DNA of 28,657 nt from SFTJ01 sp051871555 (lineage in GTDB: Bacteria > Bacteroidota > Bacteroidia > Bacteroidales > Muribaculaceae), in contig JBJECZ010000102.1 of assembly GCA_051871555.1 (NCBI GenBank), positions 1-28,657 of the forward strand. The letters run 5' to 3'. How positions within the stretch are numbered: position 1 is the stretch's first letter; each line of letters starts with the position of its first letter. A program made the position numbers and the translations under genes. The notes under the pieces were generated by a model that made no database searches, was not told where the DNA came from, and saw only the letters and a program-made list of their open reading frames with translations. This document shows, one piece after another, positions 1-7,130 of this stretch.

Positions 1-415
1 AGCCACCGGCATCTTGAGTAACCACTGTGCGCACCTCGCCCGAGGCAAGCACCATCTCGTAGGTGCGAGCCGCCTCAATGGCGCACGGGAAATAATAGTC
101 GCGAATCATGCCAAGCTGCGGATGCTTGATGGTGATTCGCTGTATTCCGTGGGGCACATACACCCAAATCTCACTCGCTTCCTGACGCGTCTTTACTATG
201 CCAGCCATACCGCCCTCGAAGGTGAAACCGGTTTGCGTAGTAACCACCTTAATGAGCGCAGCCACCTCGCCGTTCTAGTCTTTCACCATAGTGCCGGCAA
301 TGTTTGCCGTGAGGTCGTTGGGCAGCGGTTTGAACGACGTCACCGACAGCGACTGGGCAACGGCAGCCATGCCGCATATCATTAGGGAGAGAAATAGGGT
401 TATTCTTGATTTCAT
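1..415 (-). pseudogene. Secreted protein gene with an in-frame amber stop, cut by the window edge
   Basis: Read on the minus strand from the ATG at 413-415, this encodes a signal peptide (MKSRITLFLSLMICGMAAVAQ) and a conserved-looking N-terminal domain. Codon 47 is TAG (minus-strand codon at 275-277), after which the same frame stays open for 91 codons to the window edge. The continuation after the stop (starting NGEVAALIKVVTTQTGFTFE and later containing IWVYVPHGIQRITIKHPQLG) reads as real protein and not as random sequence. From memory, related Bacteroidales secreted proteins, some carrying PEGA or formylglycine-generating-enzyme-like domains further on, have Gln in a D-Q-N-G-E motif here, so one CAG to TAG change would explain the break. 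The rest of the protein lies outside the window, so its function is unknown. It could be a true pseudogene, a strain polymorphism or a sequence error. Confidence 0.7.
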
Positions 416-440
416 AGGTGTTTTGGGGTTTATAATCAGC

Positions 441-448
441 CAAAATTA
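441..448 (-). promoter_or_regulatory. Putative -7 promoter element of the amber-interrupted gene
   Basis: The minus strand reads TAATTTTG, a match to the Bacteroidota -7 consensus TAnnTTTG, 26 bases before the ATG at 415. I see no good -33 TTTG at the usual 19-21 base distance, so this rests on one element. Confidence 0.4.
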
Positions 449-489
449 TAACATTTTTTGCAAAAAACATCCGCCATTTGCAAGAAATA

Positions 490-1392
490 TCACTTAAACA
501 GCGACATAATGGGTCTGCCCACCCACGCTTGTGGCTGCTTGAGGCGCAAGATGTAAGCCATCGTTGCCGCCACATCGTATTGCACAATGCTTTCGGTGAG
601 CTGCACGCCGCCGGTGCGAATGCCTTTGCCTGCCACAATCAGCGGAGTTTCCATTTCCTCCCAAGTCTTGCCGCCGTGGCCCTTGTTGATGCCGCCGTGG
701 TCGGAAGTGATGATAAACACCGTGTCGTCGATTATACCGGCATCTTCCACCGCCTTGACAATGCGAGCCAGATAGCCGTCGAGTTCAACAAGCTTGGCAT
801 AATACGCCGGGGTGTCGTGGCCATCGACGTGCCCGGTGTGGTCGGGCGAATCGAAACAGATTGCCAGCAGCTGCGGTTTGTTTTCTTTGATGTATTTCTC
901 AGCCATTTCGGCAAGCAGCGCGGGATGTTTCTCAAAGTCACGAGCTTGCGCATGGCAGCTCAGCGACAGCGTGTCGACGAGATATTTTATGCCTTCCCAC
1001 TCATAAAGCACGCCCGATACGGCTTCGGGGCGCTGGTCGCGAAGCAACTGAAATATGGTGGGGAAAATGTTGTTTTTATACAACTGGCGAGGCTTCACTT
1101 CGGGCACACGCGAACCCCAATCAGTGTAGCCGTGCACCTCCGGACCGGCGCCCATAAACATCGACGCCCAGTTGACGGCGCTCGACGAGGGCAACACAGC
1201 ACGCTTCTGCAGCGTGTAGCAGCCCTGTTGCATAAGCTGTTTCACGGTTGGCATTTCGGCTTTTTCAACGCTATACGAGCCCCATCCGTCGAAGCCTACA
1301 TAAATAATGTGACCGGCGCGAGGCTTAGCCGCCCACGCAGTGCAGCAAAAGATTGCCGAAGCAATCAGCAGTGTAATTCTCTTTTTTGTCAT
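490..1392 (-). CDS. Exported alkaline phosphatase superfamily enzyme (phosphodiesterase/nucleotide pyrophosphatase type)
   Basis: This 300-residue protein has an N-terminal signal peptide (about residues 1-21, ending AWA-A) and should act in the periplasm. The metal-site pattern of the type I phosphodiesterase/nucleotide pyrophosphatase branch is visible. D35 lies in VGFDGWG, the likely nucleophile is S71 in LPSSSAVNW, D184 and H188 lie in SPDHTGH, D231 and H232 lie in TSDHGG, and H239 follows. Family members hydrolyse phosphomonoesters, phosphodiesters or nucleotide pyrophosphates, and the substrate cannot be read from the motifs. Ser replaces the Thr common at the nucleophile position of NPP enzymes. 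The start is ATG at 1392 and the stop is TAA. It lies 32 bases downstream of the CE2 esterase gene on the same strand, so the two may be cotranscribed. A sulfatase-like or phosphonate-cleaving activity is the main alternative. Confidence 0.8.
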   Translation of the reverse strand: MTKKRITLLIASAIFCCTAWAAKPRAGHIIYVGFDGWGSYSVEKAEMPTVKQLMQQGCYTLQKRAVLPSSSAVNWASMFMGAGPEVHGYTDWGSRVPEVKPRQLYKNNIFPTIFQLLRDQRPEAVSGVLYEWEGIKYLVDTLSLSCHAQARDFEKHPALLAEMAEKYIKENKPQLLAICFDSPDHTGHVDGHDTPAYYAKLVELDGYLARIVKAVEDAGIIDDTVFIITSDHGGINKGHGGKTWEEMETPLIVAGKGIRTGGVQLTESIVQYDVAATMAYILRLKQPQAWVGRPIMSLFK

Positions 1393-1424
1393 AGTTTGGT
1401 TAATATTTGGTTATCTATATTTTT

Positions 1425-2507
1425 CTAAAAAAGATTAGGCAACTGCCATCCGGTGATATAAGAAATTTGCGGGATGAGCGACATGGCTATTTTGCACTGT
1501 CCCTGATAGTTAGGATGCGAGTCGGCACCAAGGTCGTGAGGATGCTTCACCACGCCAAGCAAGCTGTGAGCAATGGTAACGCCTTGCATGCCCGATGTGC
1601 GTTCGCCAAGTCGGGCAACTGCAGCACGCAAATAGAGGTTGGCAGCGTGAGGCGCAATACACAGCACCGGCACCTCGCCATATTTAGCCTTGATGTTTTC
1701 GATGAGTTTCACATATCCGCCCACATATTGCTCCTCGGTGGGAATAGCTGTTGGCGAGAAGTCGTTTTCGCCAAGCATAATCATCACCAAGTCGGGGCGA
1801 TAGGCTTTAAAATCATATTTTTGCTTGCCGTGAGCGTCGAACAGGCGTTGCCAGCGCTTGGGCATATTGTCGGCGCTCTCCTGCACGCTGTCGCCGTAGT
1901 GGCGCACGATGCCCTGACCGGAATGTGCCACCAGCACATAGTCGGCGTCGAAATATCGCGCCACGATGCAGCCGTAAGCCTTATTGCAGTTCTCCGTTTC
2001 GAGGCTGAAATGCTCGTCGGCGCTCTTGCTCTCGGTACCGTAGCCGCAGGTGTAACTGTCGCCAATCACCTCAATGAGGCGTTTTCGTGGTTCAACGGCA
2101 AACAGCTTGCCGCCGCGTGCCGGCTCGATGGCACGAACAGTGGTGCAACCAAACTCGCCTTCGGTGCACTTTTGCAGCCTGAGCACATGCTTGCCTTTGC
2201 CCAAGCCCGTTGCCAGGCTGTAGGTGCGTGCCGTTTTTCCTTCAACCTTTATCTTGCTCAACACCTTGCCGTCGACAATCACATTATGGTAGCTCGTGCC
2301 CTCGTCGCTCAGCACAGCCGAGATGCCGTCGCCCGAGAATCCCACCTCAAAATATGTGCCAACCCAGTCGTAGCGCACGCCTCCATCGGCACAGCGCTCC
2401 ACGCGACCCACATAGCGAATCACGTCGCTGCTTGCAGCTACTGTATCTGCTATGGCATTGGCTGAAAACACTGCCAACATCAAGCCCAAGATTACATGTT
2501 TAATCAT
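1425..2507 (-). CDS. Secreted SGNH-fold acetyl esterase, carbohydrate esterase family 2 (CE2)
   Basis: This 360-residue protein has a signal peptide (about 1-20, ANAIA-D) and the two-domain architecture of CE2 acetyl esterases. A beta-sandwich covers about residues 28-130 and a catalytic SGNH domain about 145-355. The SGNH blocks are visible: S151 in GDSYTCGYG, G197 in HSGQG, N248 in LGEND and H331 in ADSHPN. CE2 enzymes remove acetyl groups from plant glycans such as xylan or mannan, and some use a Ser-His pair in place of a full triad. Here an Asp sits two residues before the His, not three as in the usual DxxH. It probably deacetylates dietary polysaccharide in the periplasm. The gene ends in TAG, which shows that amber is a normal stop codon in this genome. 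Confidence 0.85.
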   Translation of the reverse strand: MIKHVILGLMLAVFSANAIADTVAASSDVIRYVGRVERCADGGVRYDWVGTYFEVGFSGDGISAVLSDEGTSYHNVIVDGKVLSKIKVEGKTARTYSLATGLGKGKHVLRLQKCTEGEFGCTTVRAIEPARGGKLFAVEPRKRLIEVIGDSYTCGYGTESKSADEHFSLETENCNKAYGCIVARYFDADYVLVAHSGQGIVRHYGDSVQESADNMPKRWQRLFDAHGKQKYDFKAYRPDLVMIMLGENDFSPTAIPTEEQYVGGYVKLIENIKAKYGEVPVLCIAPHAANLYLRAAVARLGERTSGMQGVTIAHSLLGVVKHPHDLGADSHPNYQGQCKIAMSLIPQISYITGWQLPNLF

Positions 2508-2761
2508 AATTCGTTTCTTTATTTATTTAGGTTTATTGATAATTATTTTATGCGTATTTAGTCATATCACTCAGATTGCACATCCATGAAAAAAACGGAT
2601 GCATAAGCGCCTTACGCGCTATTGCAAAGTTACTACTATTTATTGATATATGCACAAAATAATTTCACCATGTATGCAACCGACACGTTGGCAAAACGAA
2701 AGTGTTTTGCACATCGCGACGATATTTTTTTAGATTAATTGAAAAATTATTGTCAAAAAGT
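2508..2761. other. Divergent intergenic region, no gene seen
   Basis: This AT-rich stretch separates the divergent CE2 and pheA transcription units. Apart from the CE2 promoter it holds only short symmetric elements: CATCC/GGATG arms at 2581-2585 and 2597-2601, and the AGCGC/GCGCT repeat at 2606-2620. I see no open frame with coding character. Confidence 0.6.
2625..2658 (-). promoter_or_regulatory. Putative promoter of the CE2 esterase and phosphatase genes
   Basis: The minus strand has TAACTTTG (2625-2632), matching TAnnTTTG, with TTTG at 2655-2658 as a possible -33. The spacer of 22 bases is slightly longer than usual. The inferred start site near 2618 falls on a short inverted repeat (AGCGC, CTTAC, GCGCT at 2606-2620). 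Confidence 0.5.
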
Positions 2762-2793
2762 TTTGCCAAGCAAATAAAAAAACATTATATTTG
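2762..2793 (+). promoter_or_regulatory. Promoter of the aromatic amino acid operon
   Basis: TTTG at 2762-2765 and TATATTTG at 2786-2793 are separated by exactly 20 bases, a full match to the Bacteroidota housekeeping promoter (TTTG, 19-21 bases, TAnnTTTG). The start site should be near 2800. That gives a leader of about 208 bases before pheA, long for a housekeeping gene and explained by the attenuator. Confidence 0.85.
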
Positions 2794-2818
2794 CACACGA
2801 AAAGAAAATTTCGCGACA

Positions 2819-2875
2819 ATGAAACGATTTTATGCATATAGCTTCTTTTATTACTTTTATTTTAACAGAAAATGA
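2819..2875 (+). CDS. Phe/Tyr-rich leader peptide of the aromatic amino acid operon
   Basis: An ATG about 19 bases after the predicted transcription start opens an 18-codon frame, MKRFYAYSFFYYFYFNRK, ending in TGA at 2873-2875. Ten of 18 residues are Phe (5) or Tyr (5), and nine of them fall within codons 4-15 (positions 2828-2863). This parallels PheL of Escherichia coli, a Phe-rich leader peptide that controls pheA by ribosome stalling. Here both aromatic residues are sensed, which suits an operon with both pheA and tyrA. The stop codon lies two bases before the first antiterminator arm (2878-2884). A ribosome finishing the peptide would therefore cover that arm, and one stalled on Phe or Tyr codons would expose it. 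The start context CAATGAAACGA is identical to that of pheA. There is no strong Shine-Dalgarno sequence, as is usual in this phylum. Confidence 0.85.
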   Translation: MKRFYAYSFFYYFYFNRK

Positions 2876-2877
2876 AA

Positions 2878-2938
2878 GGCGGGAGCTTGCGTGCATGCAA
2901 TTTTTTTTGAGGAGAATGATTAACGATATAATCCCGCC
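2878..2938 (+). promoter_or_regulatory. Candidate antiterminator of the pheA attenuator
   Basis: GGCGGGA (2878-2884) is perfectly complementary to TCCCGCC (2932-2938). The second arm shares most of its bases with the 5' arm of the terminator hairpin (2930-2941), so the two structures exclude each other. The 47-base loop holds a small hairpin (TTGC 2887-2890 with GCAA 2897-2900) followed by a run of eight T (2901-2908), which could act as a pause site. Confidence 0.75.
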
Positions 2939-2966
2939 ACTCGATGAGCAGTGACGGGATTTTTTA
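2930..2966 (+). terminator. Attenuator terminator in the pheA leader
   Basis: AATCCCG (2930-2936) pairs with CGGGATT (2955-2961). After one C-A mismatch, CACT (2938-2941) pairs with AGTG (2950-2953). An 8-base loop closes the hairpin and a T run (2960-2965) follows, which is a standard intrinsic terminator. It lies 42 bases upstream of the pheA ATG and downstream of the operon's own promoter, so its expected role is premature termination when Phe and Tyr are plentiful. Confidence 0.85.
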
Positions 2967-3007
2967 TTAACCCAAAACAAAACTACAAAACCAACTCATT
3001 TCGGGCA

Positions 3008-3847
3008 ATGAAACGAATAACGATACAAGGCGAAGCAGGATGCTTTCACGATGCCACGGCGCACGAATATTTTGCAGGCGAGGATATTGAAACCATAGCC
3101 TGCCCGTCGTTCCGCGAGATGTTCGACATGCTGCATGCCGACTCAAGCCTCATTGGCACGCTCGCCATCGAAAACACCATAGCGGGCAGCCTGCTGCAGA
3201 ACCACGAACTGCTGCGCGGCAGCGACCTCACCATCGTGGGCGAGCACAAGATGTACATCTCGCAGAGCCTCGCCGCGCTGCCCGGGCAAGAGCTAAACGA
3301 CATTCACGAAGTGGTGTCGCACCCCATAGCCCTGATGCAATGCGAGGACTACCTGCTGCAACACCCGTGGATGAAGATGGTGGAAGGCTACGACACCGCC
3401 GGTTGCGCCAAACAGATTGCCGAACGTGGTTCGATGGGCAGCGCCGCAATCTGCGGAACATACGCCGCAAAGCTCTACGGGCTGCAAGTGCTTGCCGAGG
3501 ACATACAAACCAACAAACGCAACTTCACCCGATTCCTCATCATTGCCCACCCCGACCAAGCCGAGGCGCTCAAAGCCGATTGCAAGCCCAACAAAGCCTC
3601 GTTGGCATTCACGCTGCCCCACGAGGGCGGAAGCCTCTCGAAGGTGCTCACAATCTTCTCGTTCTACGACCTCAACCTCACCAAGATACAATCGCTGCCT
3701 ATTATCGGGCGCGAATGGGAATACCGATTCTACATCGACCTCACTTTCACCGACTATCGCCGCTACCGACAATCGCTCGATGCAGTGATGCCATTGATTA
3801 ACGATTTTAAAAACTTAGGAGAATATGCCGAATTCACAACAAAATAA
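3008..3847 (+). CDS. pheA: Prephenate dehydratase
   Basis: This enzyme converts prephenate to phenylpyruvate, the committed step to Phe. The 279-residue protein has the periplasmic-binding-like dehydratase domain (about 1-180) with the catalytic T-R-F motif at 174-176 (NKRNFTRFLI). A C-terminal ACT domain (about 196-279) carries GGSLSKVL and is the usual site of Phe feedback inhibition. The ESRP segment known from the E. coli enzyme reads KIQSLPI here. It is monofunctional, because chorismate mutase is fused to DAHP synthase two genes downstream. I chose ATG 3008 because the only longer start, GTG at 2951, lies inside the terminator hairpin. The 3' end overlaps the aminotransferase gene by 23 bases, suggesting translational coupling. 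Confidence 0.95.
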   Translation: MKRITIQGEAGCFHDATAHEYFAGEDIETIACPSFREMFDMLHADSSLIGTLAIENTIAGSLLQNHELLRGSDLTIVGEHKMYISQSLAALPGQELNDIHEVVSHPIALMQCEDYLLQHPWMKMVEGYDTAGCAKQIAERGSMGSAAICGTYAAKLYGLQVLAEDIQTNKRNFTRFLIIAHPDQAEALKADCKPNKASLAFTLPHEGGSLSKVLTIFSFYDLNLTKIQSLPIIGREWEYRFYIDLTFTDYRRYRQSLDAVMPLINDFKNLGEYAEFTTK

Positions 3848-5030
3848 TGCCATCGAGCCTGCTCGCCGAGTGGCTACAGTAAAAGAATACTATTTCTCGA
3901 AAAAGCTGCGCGAAGTGGCTCAGCTCAACGCCCAAGGCCGCGACATCATCTCGCTGGGCATTGGCGGCCCCGACCGTCCGCCTCACCCCGAAGTGGTGGC
4001 TACGCTGTGCACCGAAGCCTCGAAACCCGACGCTCACGGCTATCAACCTTATGTTGGTCTGCCTGCTCTGCGCCGCGCCTACGCCGATTGGTATAAAAAA
4101 TTCTATAATGTAACACTCGACCCCGACCGCGAGATTCAGCCGCTCATCGGCTCGAAGGAAGGTATTCTGCACACCACGCTAACATTCGTCAACCCCGGCG
4201 ACGGCGTGCTGGTGCCTAATCCGGGATACCCCACATACACCTCGGTGAGCCGACTTGCTGAAGCCGAGATTTTCACCTACGACCTGCGCGAGGACACCGG
4301 TTGGCAACCCGACTTCGACGCTCTGGAGCAGCTTCCTCTCGAACGCATCAAACTGATGTGGGTGAACTACCCGCACATGCCCACCGGTCGCTGCGCCTCG
4401 CTTGAGCTATTTGAGCGATTGGTCGACTTTGGCAAACGTCACGGCATAGTGATTGTGAACGACAACCCTTATAGCTTCATCCTCAACGAAAAGCCTCTGA
4501 GCATCTTCAACGTGGAAGGCGCCAAAGACATTGCCATTGAAATGAATTCGCTATCGAAATCGCACAACATGCCGGGCTGGCGTATGGCTATGGTTGCCGC
4601 CAAACCGCAGTTCATCGAATGGATTCTGAAAGTGAAATCGAACATCGATTCCGGTCAGTTCAAGCCAATGATGATGGCTGCCGCACGCGCGCTGCAATGC
4701 GACGCCGACTGGTACGGCGAAATCAACGCCGTGTATGCCGAACGCCGACAGATTGCCGAACAGATATTGAATGTGCTGGGCTGCCACTTCGACCCTGCTC
4801 AACGCGGCTTGTTCCTCTGGGGCAGAATACCCGATTGCTACACCGGCTCCGAACAGCTTGCCGACCGTCTGCTCTACGACGCCCGCGTGTTTGTCACCCC
4901 GGGATTCATCTTCGGCTCGAACGGCAACCGATACATACGCATCTCGCTTTGCGCCACCAAGGAGAAGATGACCGAAGCGCTCAACCGCATCAAGCAATTT
5001 GCAGATAACTGCAACAATACAAACGATTAA
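3825..5030 (+). CDS. PLP-dependent class I/II aminotransferase, probably aromatic
   Basis: This 401-residue fold type I aminotransferase lies between pheA and the DAHP synthase gene. The Schiff-base lysine is K245 in NSLSKSHNMPGWR. The cofactor-ring Asp is D213 in VNDNPYS, and the N-Y-P-x-x-P-T-G segment (181-188) reads NYPHMPTG. The place in the operon suggests that it transaminates phenylpyruvate and 4-hydroxyphenylpyruvate to Phe and Tyr. Homology alone would also allow aspartate or LL-diaminopimelate aminotransferase. The ATG at 3825 follows AGGAG (3817-3821) closely and lies inside the end of pheA, so expression is probably coupled to pheA. Expression of the unit should fall when the upstream attenuator terminates. 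Confidence 0.88.
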   Translation: MPNSQQNNAIEPARRVATVKEYYFSKKLREVAQLNAQGRDIISLGIGGPDRPPHPEVVATLCTEASKPDAHGYQPYVGLPALRRAYADWYKKFYNVTLDPDREIQPLIGSKEGILHTTLTFVNPGDGVLVPNPGYPTYTSVSRLAEAEIFTYDLREDTGWQPDFDALEQLPLERIKLMWVNYPHMPTGRCASLELFERLVDFGKRHGIVIVNDNPYSFILNEKPLSIFNVEGAKDIAIEMNSLSKSHNMPGWRMAMVAAKPQFIEWILKVKSNIDSGQFKPMMMAAARALQCDADWYGEINAVYAERRQIAEQILNVLGCHFDPAQRGLFLWGRIPDCYTGSEQLADRLLYDARVFVTPGFIFGSNGNRYIRISLCATKEKMTEALNRIKQFADNCNNTND

Positions 5031-5051
5031 CCCTCAAAACATCATATTATT

Positions 5052-6128
5052 ATGGAAGATTTAAAACCTATTGCAATAGAAGGCATTAGCAACAAAAAAC
5101 CCGTGGTGATTGCCGGACCGTGCAGCGCCGAGACTGAAGAACAAGTGATGTCGACAGCTAAAAACCTCGCCGCTAACGGCGTGAAAATATATCGTGCAGG
5201 AATCTGGAAACCTCGCACCAAACCAGGCGGCTTTGAAGGCGTGGGCGAACCGGGTCTGGAATGGCTCAAACGCGTGAAAGCCGAAACCGGAATGGCTACA
5301 GCCACCGAAGTCGCCACTAAGGCTCACGTCGAAGCGGCTTTGAAAGCCGGCATCGATGTGCTGTGGATTGGCGCTCGCACCTCAGCTAACCCATTTGCCA
5401 TGCAAGAGATTGCCGATGCCCTGCAAGGCAACCCCGAAGTGAACGTACTGGTGAAAAACCCCGTGAACCCCGACATCGAGCTGTGGATTGGTGCAATACA
5501 GCGCATCTACAACGCTGGCATTCGTCACCTCGGCGCCATTCATCGCGGCTTCAGCACCTATGGCAAGCACCTCTACCGCAACCTGCCGCAATGGCACATC
5601 CCCATCGAGCTGCGCCGCCGCATTCCGCAACTGCAAATCTTCTGCGACCCTTCGCACATAGGCGGCAAACGCGAACTGGTGGCTCCTCTGGCACAGCAAG
5701 CCATGGACATGGGCTTCGACGGCTTGATTGTTGAAAGCCACTGCGACCCCGACTGCGCTTGGAGCGACAAGAGCCAGCAAGTCACCCCCGACGTTCTTAA
5801 CTTTATCCTTAATACTCTCGTGATTCGCGAAACCACACAAACCACCGAAAACCTCACGCTGTTGCGCCAACAAATCGACCAAATCGACAACGAACTGCTT
5901 GAAATTCTCAACAAACGCATGCGTGTGTCGCGCGAAATTGGTCAGTACAAAAAGGAACACAGCATGCCTGTGGTGCAAGCCACTCGCTACGATGCCATCC
6001 TCAACAACCGCGTGAAACTCGCTGTTGAAATGGGAATGAGCGCCGACTTCATGAAGGAAGTGCTCGAAGCAATTCACGGCGAATCGGTGCGCCAGCAAAT
6101 CGAGGTGCTCAACAACCGCGCAAAATAA
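5052..6128 (+). CDS. Bifunctional DAHP synthase / chorismate mutase
   Basis: This 358-residue fusion has an N-terminal DAHP synthase of the KDO8P-synthase-like type (about 1-260). It shows AGPCS (21-25, metal-binding Cys24), KPRTKPGGFEG (53-63) and CDPSH (198-202). A C-terminal AroQ-type chorismate mutase domain (about 265-358) follows, with LRQQIDQIDNELLEILNKR and the later REIGQYK helix. It catalyses the first step of the shikimate pathway and the chorismate to prephenate branch step. This domain order, mutase at the C-terminus, is known from Bacteroidota such as Prevotella nigrescens, where the two domains are reported to depend on each other and allow prephenate feedback. Here it supplies prephenate to the flanking pheA and tyrA products. 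It begins 21 bases after the aminotransferase gene. Confidence 0.95.
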   Translation: MEDLKPIAIEGISNKKPVVIAGPCSAETEEQVMSTAKNLAANGVKIYRAGIWKPRTKPGGFEGVGEPGLEWLKRVKAETGMATATEVATKAHVEAALKAGIDVLWIGARTSANPFAMQEIADALQGNPEVNVLVKNPVNPDIELWIGAIQRIYNAGIRHLGAIHRGFSTYGKHLYRNLPQWHIPIELRRRIPQLQIFCDPSHIGGKRELVAPLAQQAMDMGFDGLIVESHCDPDCAWSDKSQQVTPDVLNFILNTLVIRETTQTTENLTLLRQQIDQIDNELLEILNKRMRVSREIGQYKKEHSMPVVQATRYDAILNNRVKLAVEMGMSADFMKEVLEAIHGESVRQQIEVLNNRAK

Positions 6129-6167
6129 AACCGTTTCACACTCACAACAACTCAGAAAGAAAACGAA

Positions 6168-6941
6168 ATGAAAATACTCATATTAGGTGCCGGCAAAATG
6201 GGCTCGTTCTTTTGCGACGTGCTCAGCTTCAACCACGAAGTGGCAATTTTCGACATCGACCCGCAAAAGCTGCGCTTCACCTTCAACGCTCAGCGCTTCA
6301 CCTCGTACGACGAAATCAGCGAATTTGCACCCGAACTGATAATCAACGCCGTAACGGTGAAATACACCATCGAAGCGTTCAACAAAGTGCTGCCCTACCT
6401 GCCCGACAACTGCATTCTCAGCGACATTGCTTCGGTGAAAAACGGCCTGCCCGAGTTCTATGCCGGCTGCAACCACCCGTTTGTGAGCACGCACCCCATG
6501 TTCGGTCCCACTTTCGCCTCACTGAGCAACCTGTCGAGCGAAAATGCCATCATCATCTCCGAAAGCGACCACCTCGGCAAAGTGTTTTTCAAAGACCTAT
6601 ACAGCACTCTGCATCTCAACATCTTTGAATACACATTCGCCGAACACGACGAAACCATTGCATTCTCGCTGTCGATACCGTTTGCAAGCACTCTGGTGTT
6701 TGCCAGCGTGATGAAGCACCAAGACGCCCCTGGCACAACATTCAAGCGCCACATGGCAATTGCTCGCGGACTGATGTCGGAAGACGACTATTTGCTGCAA
6801 GAAATCCTCTTTAACCCGCGCACAAACACGCAACTCGACAAGATTAAAGAGCAACTCACTCGACTGCAAGCAATTATCGAGCAGCGCGACTCCGTGGCAA
6901 TGAAGCAATATCTCGACGAAGTGCGCGCCAACATCAAATAA
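6168..6941 (+). CDS. tyrA: Prephenate dehydrogenase
   Basis: This enzyme oxidises prephenate to 4-hydroxyphenylpyruvate, the Tyr branch. The 257-residue protein begins with a Rossmann dinucleotide-binding motif GAGKMG (7-12) and an acidic residue ending the second strand (FDID, 28-31). DIASVK (86-91) and the substrate-site segment STHPMFGPTF (107-116, H109) follow. The C-terminal half is the helical dimerisation domain. There is no ACT or fused mutase domain, so control probably falls on the first enzyme and the leader attenuator. It is the last gene of the operon, 39 bases after the DAHP synthase/mutase gene, and is followed by a strong terminator. The ATG at 6168 is the natural start, since the glycine motif follows at once. 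Confidence 0.93.
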   Translation: MKILILGAGKMGSFFCDVLSFNHEVAIFDIDPQKLRFTFNAQRFTSYDEISEFAPELIINAVTVKYTIEAFNKVLPYLPDNCILSDIASVKNGLPEFYAGCNHPFVSTHPMFGPTFASLSNLSSENAIIISESDHLGKVFFKDLYSTLHLNIFEYTFAEHDETIAFSLSIPFASTLVFASVMKHQDAPGTTFKRHMAIARGLMSEDDYLLQEILFNPRTNTQLDKIKEQLTRLQAIIEQRDSVAMKQYLDEVRANIK

Positions 6942-6964
6942 TGCAACCACAAAAATTCATAGTC

Positions 6965-7005
6965 ATGGCAGCGAAAAAATCATTCTTCGCTGCCATTATT
7001 ATAAT
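6965..7005 (+). terminator. Intrinsic terminator of the aromatic operon
   Basis: ATGGCAGCGAA (6965-6975) and TTCGCTGCCAT (6986-6996) form a perfect 11-bp stem with a 10-base loop, followed by a T/A-rich tail. It lies 24 bases after the tyrA stop. Confidence 0.85.
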
Positions 7006-7088
7006 ATTTTAACAATTATGTAACAAACTTATAGCTCCTACCCAGTTAATTATTCGGTTTAAATTACAATTAACCCATTCATTTTTCG

Positions 7089-7096
7089 TAACTTTG
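7089..7096 (+). promoter_or_regulatory. Putative -7 element of the lipid A operon promoter
   Basis: TAACTTTG matches TAnnTTTG and lies 34 bases before the lpxD ATG, downstream of the tyrA terminator. No clear -33 TTTG is present at 19-21 bases, so this is a partial promoter call. Confidence 0.5.
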
Positions 7097-7130
7097 CAGC
7101 CGAATCTCAAAAACTATAGTTTATTACGAA

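Noticed and set aside
478..1428. Long open frame on the plus strand opposite the phosphatase gene
   Set aside because: It is the antisense of a gene with intact catalytic motifs and signal peptide. Its own translation has no recognisable domain. The same applies to other long antisense frames, such as those opposite the CE2, GH95 and dnaK genes.
2916..2954. Second 12-codon frame in the pheA leader (ATG 2916, preceded by GAGGAG)
   Set aside because: It runs through the terminator hairpin and contains no Phe or Tyr codons. The purine-rich stretch is only one base from the ATG and Bacteroidota depend little on such sites. Probably chance.
2951..3847. Longer pheA reading from GTG 2951
   Set aside because: The GTG lies in the 3' part of the terminator hairpin, and the extra 19 residues do not belong to the family. 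MKRITIQGEAG from ATG 3008 matches the normal N-terminus.
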